Shown here one piece after another: positions 17,067 through 27,651 of a DNA stretch of 64,000 nt. The notes under the pieces are model-generated. The model made no database searches. It was given only the letters and a program-made list of their open reading frames with translations, and was not told where the DNA came from. A program made the position numbers and the translations under genes. Numbering within the stretch: position 1 is the first letter of the stretch; each line of letters opens with the position of its first letter. The stretch is from Xanthobacter aminoxidans (lineage in GTDB: Bacteria > Pseudomonadota > Alphaproteobacteria > Rhizobiales > Xanthobacteraceae): NCBI RefSeq assembly GCF_023571765.1, contig NZ_JAMJXC010000002.1:434001-498000 (forward strand), in the 5' to 3' direction.

Positions 17067-18395
17067 TCACTCCGCCGCGTCGGCCGGGGTGCCGCTGTCC
17101 GCCGCGCTCGCCCCGCCGCCGAAGCCGAAGCGCTTCTCCACATAGGCTTCCACCATCTGGCGGAACTCTTCCTGGATGTTGGCGCCGCGCAGGGTCGCGA
17201 CCTTCTTGCCGTCGATGAAGACGGGGGCGGAGGGCGTCTCGCCGGTTCCGGGCAGCGAGATGCCGATGTCGGCGTGCTTGGACTCCCCCGGCCCGTTCAC
17301 GATGCAGCCCATGACCGCCACATTCAGGGTCTCGACGCCGGGATATTGCGCCTTCCACACCGGCATCCGGGTGCGGATCATGTCCTGCACGCTCTGCGCC
17401 AGCTCTTGGAACACGGTGGAAGTGGTGCGGCCGCAGCCCGGGCAGGCGGCCACCAGCGGCACGAAGGTGCGCAGGCCCATGGTCTGCAGGATTTCCTGCG
17501 CCACCTGCACCTCGCGGGTGCGGTCGCCGTTGGGTTCGGGGGTCAGCGACACGCGGATGGTGTCGCCGATGCCCTGCTGGAGCACCACGCCCATGGCCGC
17601 CGTGGAGGCGACAATGCCCTTCGATCCCATGCCCGCCTCGGTGAGGCCGAGGTGGAGCGCATAGTCCGAGCGGCGCGCCAGCTCGGAATAGACCGCGATC
17701 AGGTCCTGCACCGCCGATACCTTGGCGGAGAGGATGATGCGATTGCGGCCTAGGCCGATTTCCTCCGCCAGCGCCGCCGAGAGCAGCGCCGAGCGCACCA
17801 GCGCCTCGCGCGTCACCGCCCGCGCTTCCGCAGGCTTGGGCAGGCGGGCGTTCTCGTCCATCAGGCGGGTCAGCAGCTCGCCGTCGAGGGAGCCCCAGTT
17901 GGCGCCGATGCGCACCGGCTTGTCGTACTTGATGGCGGTCTCGACGATGGCGGCGAACTGCCGGTCCTTCTTGTCGCCGAAGCCCACATTGCCGGGATTG
18001 ATGCGGTATTTCGCCAGCGCTTCCGCGCAGGCGGGATGATCGGCCAGCAGCTTGTGGCCGATGTAATGGAAATCGCCCACGAGGGGCACGTCGATGCCCA
18101 TCGCCAGCAGCTTCTCGTGGATGTGCGGCACTGCGGCCGCCGCCTCGTCACGATCCACCGTGATGCGCACGATCTCGGAACCGGCACGGGCGAGCGCCGC
18201 GACCTGACGCACGGTGCCGGCGATGTCGGCCGTATCGGTGTTGGTCATGGACTGGACCACCACCGGCGCCCCGCCGCCCACCATCACCCGGCCGACGGGA
18301 ACGCCCACCGTCATGTGCCGGCGGGCCGGCCCGGCCTCAAGCAGCTCGACGGGAACCACGGGCGCGGCGCTGGAGAGGGTTTCGGCGCTGGTCAT
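17067..18395 (-). CDS. ispG: 4-hydroxy-3-methylbut-2-en-1-yl diphosphate synthase
   Basis: A 442-aa enzyme of the MEP isoprenoid pathway that reduces MEcPP to HMBPP with a 4Fe-4S cluster. Seen: N-terminal TIM-barrel motifs ([30 protein letters not shown]-like [10 protein letters not shown]) and the cluster ligands ACPGCGRT and GCIVNGPGE with conserved Glu. The start at 18395 precedes MTSAETL; the long upstream in-frame stretch belongs to the intergenic and zur region. It lies downstream of zur on the same strand with 115 bp between. The C-terminal tail is Ala/Gly-rich, as in other alphaproteobacteria. Confidence 0.96.
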   Translation of the reverse strand: MTSAETLSSAAPVVPVELLEAGPARRHMTVGVPVGRVMVGGGAPVVVQSMTNTDTADIAGTVRQVAALARAGSEIVRITVDRDEAAAAVPHIHEKLLAMGIDVPLVGDFHYIGHKLLADHPACAEALAKYRINPGNVGFGDKKDRQFAAIVETAIKYDKPVRIGANWGSLDGELLTRLMDENARLPKPAEARAVTREALVRSALLSAALAEEIGLGRNRIILSAKVSAVQDLIAVYSELARRSDYALHLGLTEAGMGSKGIVASTAAMGVVLQQGIGDTIRVSLTPEPNGDRTREVQVAQEILQTMGLRTFVPLVAACPGCGRTTSTVFQELAQSVQDMIRTRMPVWKAQYPGVETLNVAVMGCIVNGPGESKHADIGISLPGTGETPSAPVFIDGKKVATLRGANIQEEFRQMVEAYVEKRFGFGGGASAADSGTPADAAE

Positions 18396-18510
18396 GGGTC
18401 TGGTCCTCGAACGACGGGCGATCCGCAGGTGTACGGCGCCGGGGCAGGCGTGGACCGCATTACGGACGTCGATGCGGCCGGGTTTCGAGTAGGCCGGGGG
18501 CAGGAAAGAA

Positions 18511-19062
18511 TCAACCGCCGGCGGTTTCCTTGGCCGCGCCCTTGGCCGCCCCCTTGGCCGCAGGCGCAGGAGCGGCGGACGCCGCCTCCCGGCAATCGGC
18601 GCACGTGCCGGCGACCTCCAGCACCCGCTGGCGGGGCTCGAAGCCGGCAGCGCGCGCCGCCCAGGCGAGATCACGGCCGATGGCATGGGACGCCACCTCC
18701 CGCGTCAGGCCGCAGCGCTCGCAGATGAGGAAGACCACCACGTCGGTATCATCGTGAGGATGGGCGCAGGCAAGAAAGGCATTGCGGCTCTCGATGCGGT
18801 GGGCGAGGCCTTCGGCCACCAGGAAATCGAGCACCCGATAGACCGACATGGGCGGCGCCGGGTCTCCGGCGGCGGAGAGCTTCTGCACGATCTCGTAGGC
18901 GCCGAGCGGCACATGGCTCTCCGCCAGCGCCTTCATGACGTTGCGCCGCAGCGGCGTCATGCGCAGGCCCTTGCGCGCGCAGCACTCCTCCACGCGCGAC
19001 ATGGCGCCTGCCACGCATTGGCCGTGGTCGTGGTCCTTGGTATGGGCGTCGGTGCGGGTCAC
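18511..19062 (-). CDS. zur: Fur-family zinc uptake regulator
   Basis: A 183-aa Fur-family repressor, best matched to Zur. The winged helix covers about 20-95 ([32 protein letters not shown]). The structural zinc site is the CERCG and CADC pair, with regulatory ligands in the HPHDD and HAIGRDLAW segments. It likely represses zinc import in zinc-replete cells. The N-terminus has extra His ([12 protein letters not shown]), and the last 25 residues are an Ala/Lys-rich tail ([10 protein letters not shown]). GTG 19062 is the longest start; an internal ATG at 19002 is possible because the ribosome site before 19062 is poorly spaced. No convincing Zur box was found upstream. Confidence 0.85.
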   Translation of the reverse strand: MTRTDAHTKDHDHGQCVAGAMSRVEECCARKGLRMTPLRRNVMKALAESHVPLGAYEIVQKLSAAGDPAPPMSVYRVLDFLVAEGLAHRIESRNAFLACAHPHDDTDVVVFLICERCGLTREVASHAIGRDLAWAARAAGFEPRQRVLEVAGTCADCREAASAAPAPAAKGAAKGAAKETAGG

Positions 19063-19312
19063 CCTGCAAATCTAGTGGATGTCCCCCGTTTCCGCCACGG
19101 GTCGGGTGAACGAAGGGAGGACGGGAAGTCTCGCCGGCCGGATTGCACCGCAGCGGACGGCGTTGCAATGTGCCGGCCGCAGGCACGCCTGCGTGTGATG
19201 GTCTTGCGAGCCAGCGCGGCGCTCAGGCACCGCGTGACAGCAGCGTCACACCGTTCCGCTACACCGTGCCGCCGGCCCCGCAGGGGCCGTGCCGCCTTTT
19301 CGGGGAATAGCC

Positions 19313-20095
<783 letters not shown>

Positions 20096-20111
20096 CGCCG
20101 GGTCTCCGGCC

Positions 20112-21152
20112 GTGACCCGGCGCGACGGCGTCAAGCCGCTCAGCCTCGCGCTCCAGGGGGGAGGCGCCCATGGCGCCTTCACCTGGGGTGTGCTCGATCG
20201 CCTGCTGCAGGACGAGCGAATCGCCATCGCCGGCATCACCGGCACCAGCGCTGGCGCCATGAACGCGGTGGTGCTCGCCGCCGGGCTCGCCAAGGGCGAC
20301 CCGGAGGAGGCGCGCCACGCCCTGTCCCAGTTCTGGAAGGATGTGTCGCGCGACGGGCGGATGTCGCCCATCCAGCGCTCGGCCTTCGACCGGCTCATGG
20401 GCAACTGGTCGCTGGCCAAGAACCCGGTCTATCTCGCCTTCGAGGTGGCCTCGCGCTTCCTGTCGCCCTACGATTTCAATCCGCTGAACATCAACCCGCT
20501 GCGCGAGATTCTCGAAGCCCATGTGGATTTCGAGGCCATCCGGAAGGCGCAGGTGAAGGTGTTCATCTCCGCCACCAACGTCCACACCGGCCGCGCCCGC
20601 ATCTTCGGGCACGAGGAGATGACGGCGGACGCGGTGATGGCGTCCGCCTGCCTGCCCTTCCTGTTCCAGGCGGTGGAGATCGATGGCGTGCCCTATTGGG
20701 ACGGCGGCTACATGGGCAATCCGCCGCTGTTCCCGCTCTACGAGATGGCGGACGCGGACGACATCCTTCTGGTCCAGATCAACCCGGTGGTGCGCGAGAC
20801 CACGCCCCGCACCGCCAGCGAAATCCAGAACCGGATCAACGAGATCACCTTCAATGCCTCGCTGCTCGCCCAGTTGCGGGCCATCGACAATGCGGCGAAG
20901 CTGATCGAACAGGGGCTCATCAGCCGCTGGACCTTGGGTGGCTCGCCCTTCCGTCGGGTGCGGCTGCACCGCATCGGCGGCGAGCACCAACTCGCGGCAC
21001 TGGACGCCACGTCCAAGCTCAACGCAGAATGGTCCTTCCTCCAGCACCTGCGCGACCTCGGCCGGGCGGCGGCGGACACGTTCCTTGCCGAGCATTTCGA
21101 TGACCTCGGCCGTCGCTCGACCCTGGATCTGAGGCTGGAACTGGCGGATTGA
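20112..21152 (+). CDS. Patatin-like phospholipase
   Basis: A cytoplasmic serine hydrolase of about 346 aa. Seen: oxyanion loop QGGGAHGAF, nucleophile GTSAG and the catalytic Asp in DGGYMGNPP, giving the patatin Ser-Asp dyad. The GTG start at 20112 is chosen because it lies just after bdhA (16 bp) and begins the conserved KPLSLALQGGG segment; the ribosome site is weak. There is no signal peptide. Close linkage to bdhA suggests a role in PHB granule or lipid turnover; this is inferred from context. A strong hairpin follows the stop immediately. Confidence 0.9.
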   Translation: MTRRDGVKPLSLALQGGGAHGAFTWGVLDRLLQDERIAIAGITGTSAGAMNAVVLAAGLAKGDPEEARHALSQFWKDVSRDGRMSPIQRSAFDRLMGNWSLAKNPVYLAFEVASRFLSPYDFNPLNINPLREILEAHVDFEAIRKAQVKVFISATNVHTGRARIFGHEEMTADAVMASACLPFLFQAVEIDGVPYWDGGYMGNPPLFPLYEMADADDILLVQINPVVRETTPRTASEIQNRINEITFNASLLAQLRAIDNAAKLIEQGLISRWTLGGSPFRRVRLHRIGGEHQLAALDATSKLNAEWSFLQHLRDLGRAAADTFLAEHFDDLGRRSTLDLRLELAD

Positions 21153-21178
21153 GACAGGCCCGCCGGAGCGGGCCTGTC
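21153..21178. terminator. Perfect 11-bp hairpin after the patatin gene
   Basis: GACAGGCCCGC pairs perfectly with GCGGGCCTGTC around CGGA, directly after the patatin stop and before the end of the convergent gene. There is no T-tract on either side, so its strength as a terminator is uncertain. Confidence 0.6.
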
Positions 21179-21204
21179 GAAAGCGTCCTCAGCCGCGCGG
21201 GGCC

Positions 21205-21732
21205 TTAACCACGCGAATCCTTTTTGGCCTGCGCCACCGCCACGAACTTGGTGACGCGGCCGGCCTCGCCGGAAGCCGAGCCGATGCGCTCAAGGCGTGT
21301 GCGCTCCTTCGGGGTCATGCCCGTATTGGGGCGCGGCAGGTTCGCCGGGCGTTTGGCGCGCTTGGAATCGCGCTTCAGCTCCAGTGCCTTGTGCGCATTC
21401 TCCACCAGCTCGGCCCGGGCCGCCTGGGTGCGGCGGCGGGTCTGCTCGCGGCGGGCGCGGGTGAGGGCATCGGTGAGGACGGAGGCCTTCTGGCGATTGC
21501 CGGAATCGGCCTTGTCGAACGTCACCTCGCCGCGACCGCCCTTGCCGCGCAGGGCACGGCGCTGGTTGTTCGCGATGGTGACGGCGCGATCGCGGCGCTC
21601 GCGCAGCTGGGCCACGAGGTCATTCACCTCGCCGTCGCCGAGTGCGCTCACCACGGGCTGGCGGGACTTCTCCACCAGCTCCACTTCCGAATCCGTGAGA
21701 AGGCGGCGTTCCGTCTTGCGGGGATGGGCCAT
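21205..21732 (-). CDS. Conserved basic protein of unknown function
   Basis: A 175-aa, strongly basic protein with no recognised domain. The N-terminus MAHPRKTERRLLTDSEVELV contains a stretch (TDSEVELVEKSRQPVV) that looks conserved. The middle is Arg/Lys-rich and probably helical (RREQTRRRTQAARAELVENAHKALELKRDSKRAKRP). High charge suggests nucleic-acid or ribosome association, but that is a guess. ATG 21732 has AAGGAGAT on its strand a few bases upstream (complement of ATCTCCTT at 21740-21747), a strong ribosome site that supports a real gene. Confidence 0.65.
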   Translation of the reverse strand: MAHPRKTERRLLTDSEVELVEKSRQPVVSALGDGEVNDLVAQLRERRDRAVTIANNQRRALRGKGGRGEVTFDKADSGNRQKASVLTDALTRARREQTRRRTQAARAELVENAHKALELKRDSKRAKRPANLPRPNTGMTPKERTRLERIGSASGEAGRVTKFVAVAQAKKDSRG

Positions 21733-21817
21733 GGGGCGGATCTCCTTCTTGTTTTCCGACCCCTATGGCTAGGCCGCCGATTATGTGGATTGTGAGACTG
21801 CCGCAGGACCGCCAGCC

Positions 21818-22387
21818 ATGAACGAGACACCCGCCTCTCACCGCACGGAGCCGCGCGGCGCCACGGACTGCGCGGTGATCGTCGCCGACATCACCCGCCT
21901 CGCCACTGACGCCATCGTGAACGCCGCCAACGCCTCCCTGCTCGGTGGCGGCGGCGTCGACGGCGCCATCCATCGCGCCGCCGGGCCGGAGCTGTTGGCG
22001 CATTGCCGGACGCTGGGCGGCTGCCCCACCGGCGAAGCGCGCCTCACCCCGGGATTCCGGCTGCCCGCGCGCCACATCATCCACACCGTCGGTCCCGTCT
22101 GGCGAGGCGGCGGCGCGGATGAGGATGCGCTGCTTGCCTCCTGCTACCGGGAAAGCCTGCGGCGCGCGGACGAGGCCGGCCTCGCCTCCATCGCTTTCCC
22201 CGCCATCTCCACGGGAATCTATGGATTTCCGCCCGAGCGGGCCGCCCCACTGGCGGTCGGCGCCGTCCTCGCCCATCTTGGAGGTCCCGGCAGCGTGACC
22301 CGCGTGGTCTTCTGCTGCTTCTCGCAAGGCTCCGCCGACCTCCATCATGACGCCCTCCGCGCCCACGGCATCGCACCCCGCCCCTGA
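21818..22387 (+). CDS. Macrodomain protein (O-acetyl-ADP-ribose deacetylase type)
   Basis: A 189-aa single macrodomain. Seen: [22 protein letters not shown] followed by [11 protein letters not shown], the ADP-ribose loop and catalytic Asn/Asp region of the YmdB/MacroD class, then [17 protein letters not shown] and the phosphate loop STGIYGFP. It should hydrolyse O-acetyl-ADP-ribose or remove ADP-ribose from acidic side chains. ATG 21818 has AGGA upstream. Its last 41 bases overlap the start of the pseudouridine synthase gene in another frame, so the two are transcribed and probably translated together. Confidence 0.92.
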   Translation: MNETPASHRTEPRGATDCAVIVADITRLATDAIVNAANASLLGGGGVDGAIHRAAGPELLAHCRTLGGCPTGEARLTPGFRLPARHIIHTVGPVWRGGGADEDALLASCYRESLRRADEAGLASIAFPAISTGIYGFPPERAAPLAVGAVLAHLGGPGSVTRVVFCCFSQGSADLHHDALRAHGIAPRP

Positions 22388-23141
22388 GACCGGGCGGGAC
22401 CTCCCCCTCCTCCACCGCGACGGGCTGATGCTCATCATCGACAAGCCCTACGGCCTGCCCGTCCATGCCGGGCCGAAGGGCGGGGAGACGCTGGCCGATC
22501 ATCTCGACGCTCTGCGCTTCGGCCTGCCCCGCGCGCCCGAGCTGGCGCACAGGCTGGACAAGGACACCTCCGGCTGCCTCGTGCTCGGCCGCCATACCAA
22601 GGCGCTGGCGCAGCTCGGAAAGCTGTTTGCCAGCGGCGCGGTGGGCAAGACCTATGTGGCCGTCACCCTCGGCGCACCGGCGGCGGACGCGGGGCGGATC
22701 GACCAGCCCCTGGCCAAGCGCTCGCCGCATCGCGGCTGGTGGATGCAGGCCGTGCCCAAGGGCTCTCCGGGCGCGCAGGAGGCCATCACCGATTTCCAGG
22801 TGCTGCACAGGGCGGGTGACCTCGCGGTCATCGCGCTATCCCCGGTGACGGGGCGCACCCACCAGCTGCGCGCGCACCTCTCCCATCTCGGCACGCCCAT
22901 CCTCGGCGATGCCATCTATGGCGGCGCCTCGCGCCTGCCCGGCGGACCGAAGCTGCACCTGCATTCCCGCCGCGTGGTGGTTCCTCTCAAGGCGGGCGCT
23001 CCGCCGGTGGACGTGAGCGCCCCTTTGCCGCCGCATATGTGCGAGACGCTTTCCCATCTCGGCCTCGATCCGGTTGCCGTGGGCACCGCCGCCGATCAGG
23101 TCGCCTTCGCCAAGCTCGGGACGGCTGAAAGCAAGGCCTGA
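22347..23141 (+). CDS. RluA-family pseudouridine synthase
   Basis: A 264-aa RNA pseudouridine synthase. The catalytic Asp is in [10 protein letters not shown], with later family motifs [39 protein letters not shown] and LHLHSRRV. It has no N-terminal S4 domain, so it is a short RluA/TruC-type enzyme; the substrate (rRNA or tRNA position) cannot be told from sequence. The ATG at 22347 is needed to include [16 protein letters not shown]. It overlaps the macrodomain gene by 41 bp. Confidence 0.92.
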   Translation: MTPSAPTASHPAPETGRDLPLLHRDGLMLIIDKPYGLPVHAGPKGGETLADHLDALRFGLPRAPELAHRLDKDTSGCLVLGRHTKALAQLGKLFASGAVGKTYVAVTLGAPAADAGRIDQPLAKRSPHRGWWMQAVPKGSPGAQEAITDFQVLHRAGDLAVIALSPVTGRTHQLRAHLSHLGTPILGDAIYGGASRLPGGPKLHLHSRRVVVPLKAGAPPVDVSAPLPPHMCETLSHLGLDPVAVGTAADQVAFAKLGTAESKA

Positions 23142-23232
23142 CCCATTTGTGAAGCGGGTTCCGTTGGGGCAATCTGGCCCGGAACTTGCTCCGTGTTAAG
23201 CTGGCTGACGAAGGGCAGGAAAGGGAGAGGGT

Positions 23233-25893
23233 GTGAGCGTATCTCGCGACGGAAAGCTCCCGCGCAGGCCCCAGGACCGCACGCCGGAAGAGACCGCGCG
23301 TGACCTGCTCGAACGCGCCATCGGCCGCGCCCGCCTCACGGTATTCTGGGAACGGGCCTGGCCCGCTTTCGCGCGTGTTGGCGTTCCCCTGGCCCTGTTC
23401 CTCGCCGTCTCCTTCGCCGGTGTCTGGGTGTCGGCGCCCGTGTGGCCGCGCATCGCCGGCGTGGTGCTGTTCGCGCTGGCCATCCTCTTCGCCGCCCGCC
23501 CGCTGCTCGCCCTGCGCTGGCCGAGCCGGGAGGAGGCGGTGGCGCGCCTCGATGCGAAGAGCGCCCTCGCCCACCGCCCCGCCACCGCCATTTCCGACAG
23601 CCTCGCCACCCGCCCGGACGATCCGGTCGGTGCCGCCCTGTGGCGCGCGCACCTCGCCCGCGCGCTGGCGGCCGCCCGTTCGCTGAAGGCCGGCACGCCC
23701 TCGCCCGGCCTCGCCCGTCTCGATCCACGCGCCGTTCGCGCGCTGGCGGTGCTGGCGCTGGCGGCCACCGTCTTCATGGCGCCGGGGCAGCATCTCTCCC
23801 GCATCGGCGCGGCCTTCGACTGGAAGACCATCGTCCCGCCCCCGCCCTACCGGCTTGATGCCTGGATCGATCCGCCCGCCTATACCGGCCGCCCGCCCGT
23901 GGTGCTGCCGGGCCTGCGCTCGGATGATCCCACCTCGCTGAATGCCGCCGCGCTACAGGTTCCGGTGGGCAGCACGCTGGTGGTGCGTGGCTCCGGCATC
24001 GACACCGCCGCCCTCAAGCTCGACGGCGGCATCGCCGAGGCGAAGCCCGAGGCCGATGCGCCGACCACCGCCGGCGAAAAGCGCTACGTGATCCGCGAGG
24101 ATTCCGACGTCACCTTCCTCGGTCCCGACCAGCGCCGCCTTGCATGGCACTTCAAGGTGCTGGCGGACCAGAAGCCCACCATCAGCTTCGCCAAGGACCC
24201 GCAGACCGGCCAGCGCAACGCGCTGGTGCTCGCCTACCGGATGGAGGACGATTACGGGGTGAAGGAAGCCGAGGCGCTGTTCACGCCCCTGCCGCCCGAG
24301 CCGCCGCTCTTCCCCCGCCCCGGCGCATCCCCGCGCAAGATGGCGCAGCCGCTGGTTCCGCCGCCCGACTTCAAACTGACCTTGCCGGCCGGCGGTCGCA
24401 CCGGCGCGGCGCAGACCACAAAGGATCTCGTCGCCCATCCGTGGGCCGGCGCCCGCGTGGAGGTCCAGCTCAAGGCTCGCGACGACGCCGGCAACGAAGG
24501 CGTCAGCGAGACAAAGACCGTCCGCCTGCCCGCGCGCGCCTTCTCGAAGCCCCTCGCCAAGGCGCTCATCGACGAGCGCCGCCGCCTCGCCTTCGACGCC
24601 GGCAACCGCCGCCGGCTGGTCACGGTGCTGGAAGGCCTCACCATCGCCCCCGCCCAGTTCGCCCCTGGCGCCGGCGAATATCTCGGCCTGCGCACCGCGC
24701 TGGCCCGCGCCAAGAACGCCCGCAACGACGACGACCTCAGGTCGCTGGTGGATTATCTCTGGGAAGTGGCGGTGCTGATCGAGGACGGCACCCTCTCCGA
24801 CGCCGAGCGCGAGCTGCGCGCCGCCCAAGAGGCCCTGCGCGAGGCGCTGGAGCGCGGCGCCAGTGACGAGGAGATCAAGCGCCTCACGCAGGATCTGCGC
24901 GCGGCCATGGAAAAGATGATGCGGCAGCTCGCCGAGCAGGCGCGCCGCGACAGCGGCACCGATGCCCGCCCGCTCGACCCCAACACCCGCATCGTCCGCC
25001 CGCAAGACCTGCAGAAGATGCTGGACCGCATCGAGAATCTCGCCCGTTCCGGCAACAAGGACGCCGCCCGCGAACTGCTCGACCAGCTCCAGGCCATGAT
25101 GGAGAACATGCGCCCCGGCAGCCGTCAGGCCGGTCGACAGCAGCAGGGACAGCAGCAGCAGAGCGAAATCGGCAAGATGATCCAGGAGCAGCAGCGCCTG
25201 CGCGACCGCACCTGGCGCCAGAACCGGGAAGGCCAGCAAGGGCAACAGGGTCAGCAAGGCCAACGCGGGCAGCAGGGACAACAGGGCCAGGGTCAGCAAG
25301 GACAGCAGGGTCAGCAGGGTCAGGGCCAACAGCCCGGCGAGAACGGCTTCTCGGACTTACAGCAGGGACAGCAGGAGCTGCGTAAGCGCCTCGGCCGCAT
25401 GCTCGACCAGATGCGCCGCATGCAAGAGGGACAGGGCCAGCAGGGCCAAGGTCAGCAGGGCCAGAACGGCGAAGGTGGCGAAGGCGACGCCATAGGCCGG
25501 GCCGGCGAGGCCATGGGCCGGGCGGAGCAGGCCATGCGCGAGGCGGAGGAAGCCCTCAGCCGCGGCGAGGGCCAGGGCGCGCTCGACGCCGAGGGCCGTG
25601 CCCTCCAGTCGCTCCGGCAGGGTGCGCAGGCCATGGCGGAGGCGCAGCGCGGCCAGCAGGAGGGGCAGGGCCCCGGCGGTCCGGGCGAGGAAAGCGCCCA
25701 GCGCACCGATCCCCTCGGCCGCCCCCTGCGTAGCCAGGACTATGGCGACGACTTCACCGTGAAGGTGCCGGACGAGGTGGACGCCCAGCGCGCCCGCCGC
25801 GTGCTGGAGGAGCTGCGGCGCCGGCTGGAGCAGCCGGAGCGTCCGCAGATCGAGCTCGACTATCTGGAGCGGCTGCTGCGCGGGCTGAACTAG
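23233..25893 (+). CDS. TIGR02302 family (DUF4175) membrane protein
   Basis: An 886-aa protein typical of Hyphomicrobiales. Two TMs lie near the N-terminus (about 45-65 and 70-90) and one near 175. A large extracytoplasmic part follows. Residues about 630-760 are extremely Gln/Gly-rich (tandem GQQGQQGQ units). The region with LSDAERELRAAQEALREALERG is likely coiled coil. The end has the conserved QDYGDDFTVKVPDE and LDYLERLLRGLN. The family has no proven role; periplasmic or envelope location is inferred. It starts with GTG 23233 after GGAAAGGGAGAGG. The Gln/Gly tract is coding low complexity with a 9-12 bp DNA period and could expand or contract by slippage. Confidence 0.88.
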   Translation: MSVSRDGKLPRRPQDRTPEETARDLLERAIGRARLTVFWERAWPAFARVGVPLALFLAVSFAGVWVSAPVWPRIAGVVLFALAILFAARPLLALRWPSREEAVARLDAKSALAHRPATAISDSLATRPDDPVGAALWRAHLARALAAARSLKAGTPSPGLARLDPRAVRALAVLALAATVFMAPGQHLSRIGAAFDWKTIVPPPPYRLDAWIDPPAYTGRPPVVLPGLRSDDPTSLNAAALQVPVGSTLVVRGSGIDTAALKLDGGIAEAKPEADAPTTAGEKRYVIREDSDVTFLGPDQRRLAWHFKVLADQKPTISFAKDPQTGQRNALVLAYRMEDDYGVKEAEALFTPLPPEPPLFPRPGASPRKMAQPLVPPPDFKLTLPAGGRTGAAQTTKDLVAHPWAGARVEVQLKARDDAGNEGVSETKTVRLPARAFSKPLAKALIDERRRLAFDAGNRRRLVTVLEGLTIAPAQFAPGAGEYLGLRTALARAKNARNDDDLRSLVDYLWEVAVLIEDGTLSDAERELRAAQEALREALERGASDEEIKRLTQDLRAAMEKMMRQLAEQARRDSGTDARPLDPNTRIVRPQDLQKMLDRIENLARSGNKDAARELLDQLQAMMENMRPGSRQAGRQQQGQQQQSEIGKMIQEQQRLRDRTWRQNREGQQGQQGQQGQRGQQGQQGQGQQGQQGQQGQGQQPGENGFSDLQQGQQELRKRLGRMLDQMRRMQEGQGQQGQGQQGQNGEGGEGDAIGRAGEAMGRAEQAMREAEEALSRGEGQGALDAEGRALQSLRQGAQAMAEAQRGQQEGQGPGGPGEESAQRTDPLGRPLRSQDYGDDFTVKVPDEVDAQRARRVLEELRRRLEQPERPQIELDYLERLLRGLN

Positions 25894-25901
25894 AGCGTTT
25901 C

Positions 25902-25944
25902 AGCGTTTCCGAGCGAACCGGTACCCGCTTCGCTCGGAAACGCT
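25902..25944. terminator. Bidirectional 16-bp hairpin between convergent genes
   Basis: AGCGTTTCCGAGCGAA pairs perfectly over 16 bp with TTCGCTCGGAAACGCT around an 11-nt loop, between the converging TIGR02302 and nfeD genes. T-tracts are lacking, but the stem is very stable and serves either strand. Its AGCGTTTCCGAGCG core could also be a dispersed repeat. Confidence 0.65.
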
Positions 25945-25963
25945 CTGAGGCGGCGCGGAGGCG

Positions 25964-26410
25964 TCAGGCCTCGACCGGCTCCACCTTCAGCGTCGCGCCA
26001 TCGGTGCCGGTGACGCGCACGTCGTGGCCAGCGGCGACATCCGGGCCTTCCACGCGCCACACCGTGTCGTCGATACGCACCCGCCCGACTCCGCCGAGGA
26101 TCGGCGCATCGAGAGTGAACACCCGCCCCACGAAGCCGTCCGGACGGCGGTTCAGGAACGGCCGGTCGGAGGCCTTGCCGGGTGCCGGGCTGACACGCCG
26201 GCCAACCAGCACCGCCACCACCGCCAGGGCGGCGAACACCAGCACTTCCACCTGCCACGCGAGCGCCACCGTGTAAGCGACGGCGCCGGTGACCAAGGCC
26301 GCGAGCCCGAGCCACAGCAGGAAGGCCCCCGGCGCGGCGATCTCTGCCACCAGCAGCACGCCGCCGAGGACGAACCACGCCCAGGGACCGAGTTGGGAGA
26401 GAAGGGGCAC
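25964..26410 (-). CDS. NfeD-like membrane protein
   Basis: A 148-aa protein with two or three TMs in the first 75 residues (WAWFVLGGVLLVAEIAAPGAFLLWLGLAALV and later VLVFAALAVVAVLV), then a C-terminal OB-fold domain (GFVGRVFTLDAPILGGVGRVRIDDTVWRVEG) typical of short NfeD. These proteins pair with SPFH/stomatin proteins in membrane microdomains, and here the SPFH gene is directly upstream with a 4-bp gap. The GTG start at 26410 has GGGAGGG upstream. Confidence 0.9.
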   Translation of the reverse strand: MPLLSQLGPWAWFVLGGVLLVAEIAAPGAFLLWLGLAALVTGAVAYTVALAWQVEVLVFAALAVVAVLVGRRVSPAPGKASDRPFLNRRPDGFVGRVFTLDAPILGGVGRVRIDDTVWRVEGPDVAAGHDVRVTGTDGATLKVEPVEA

Positions 26411-26414
26411 GGGC

Positions 26415-27422
26415 TCAGCCCTCCCGGGGCGGCACGGTCGCGGGGCCCGTCGGCCGCCGGCCGGGCAAACGCGGCGCGGGCGCGCCCTCGGTCCCGAATG
26501 CGCCCGATCCAAACGCCCCCTTGGCGATCTCGCCGATGCCGGCGAGGGAGGAGAGCAACGCCGTGCCCTCATAGGGCATCAGCACCACCTTCTGGTTCGG
26601 TGCGGCGCCCATGGTCTCGAACGCCTTCACGTACTTCTCGGCGATGTAATAGTTGAGCGCGGCGGGATCGCCGTTCGCCACCGCGACGGACAGCATCTCG
26701 GTGGCCTTGGCATCCGCCTGCGCCAGCCGCTCGCGCGCCTCGGCATCACGGAACGCCGCCTCGCGCCGGCCCTCGGCCTGCAGGATCTGGCCCTGCTTCT
26801 GGCCCTCCGCCTTGAGGATTTCCGACTGGCGCTGGCCCTCGGCCTCCAGGATCACGGCACGCTTTTCACGCTCCGCCTTCATCTGGCGGCCCATGGCGTT
26901 CACGAGGTCGGCGGGCGGCACGATGTCCTTGATCTCGATGCGGGTCATCTTGATGCCCCAGGGCGAGGCCGCCGCATCCACCACCGTCAGCAGGCGCACG
27001 TTGATCTCGTCGCGGTGAGAGAGAAGCTGGTCGAGGTCCATGGAGCCCATGACCGTGCGGATGTTGGTCATGGTCAGCGCGAGGATGGCGGTGTCGAGCC
27101 GCGCGACCTCGTAGGAGGCGCGGGCGGCGTCGAACACCTGGAAGAACACCACGCCGTCCACCGTCACGGTGGCGTTATCCTTGGTGATGACCTCCTGGCT
27201 CGGAACGTCGATCACCTGCTCCATCACGTTCACCCGGTTGCCGATGCGGTCGATGAACGGGACGATGAGGTTGAGGCCGGGCATGAGGGTCTTGGTGTAC
27301 CGGCGGAAGCGCTCCACCGTGTACTGATAGCCCTGCGGCACCGTCTTCACGCCGGAGAAGACCACCGCCACCGCCAGCACCAGCAGCACCAGCACGAACA
27401 GGTTGGGACCGATCTCGATCAT
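26415..27422 (-). CDS. SPFH/stomatin-family membrane protein
   Basis: A 335-aa paraslipin/stomatin-type protein. One N-terminal TM (LFVLVLLVLAVAVVFSG) is followed by the SPFH domain (about 30-190: VPQGYQYTVERFRRYTKTLMPGL... ITKDNATVTVDGVVFFQV). A long helical region rich in EAEGQRQSEILKAEGQKQ heptads forms oligomers. A Pro/Arg-rich tail ends the protein. It scaffolds membrane domains together with the NfeD partner just downstream. The start at 27422 has GAGGGG upstream; the in-frame extension to 27665 crosses the mraZ control region and is not coding. Confidence 0.93.
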   Translation of the reverse strand: MIEIGPNLFVLVLLVLAVAVVFSGVKTVPQGYQYTVERFRRYTKTLMPGLNLIVPFIDRIGNRVNVMEQVIDVPSQEVITKDNATVTVDGVVFFQVFDAARASYEVARLDTAILALTMTNIRTVMGSMDLDQLLSHRDEINVRLLTVVDAAASPWGIKMTRIEIKDIVPPADLVNAMGRQMKAEREKRAVILEAEGQRQSEILKAEGQKQGQILQAEGRREAAFRDAEARERLAQADAKATEMLSVAVANGDPAALNYYIAEKYVKAFETMGAAPNQKVVLMPYEGTALLSSLAGIGEIAKGAFGSGAFGTEGAPAPRLPGRRPTGPATVPPREG

Positions 27423-27623
27423 GGGGCGCCCCTCAGCCGGCCCCCTGCGGCCGGTGGCGCATATGGCCATGGGGAAGGGGGCGGCGGCAAGGCGGGGGCA
27501 CGCCGAAGGAACGGAAGGGGAAGATCCGGCGCGGTCCGATTCGCACGTGATTCGTTCGCGTGATGTTCCCGTCGGAGCTGGTGAAGCGTCCCGTTTCGGC
27601 ACAGCGCGGCCCATGCCGTTTCG

Positions 27624-27651
27624 TTGACGGCCCATGTCAGCCCATGATAAC
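27624..27651 (+). promoter_or_regulatory. Candidate sigma70 promoter of the mraZ operon
   Basis: TTGACG (27624-27629), a 16-bp spacer and GATAAC (27646-27651) predict a start near 27658, about 85 bp before mraZ. The MraZ boxes cover the spacer, -10 and start, as expected for a repressor site. Confidence 0.5.

Noticed and set aside
19234-19249. CRP-like operator upstream of bdhA
   Set aside because: The GTGA and TCAC halves are 8 bp apart, not 6, so it does not fit a CRP site.
25138-25470. Regular short repeats resembling a CRISPR or minisatellite
   Set aside because: They encode the Gln/Gly-rich part of an intact protein and have no spacer structure.
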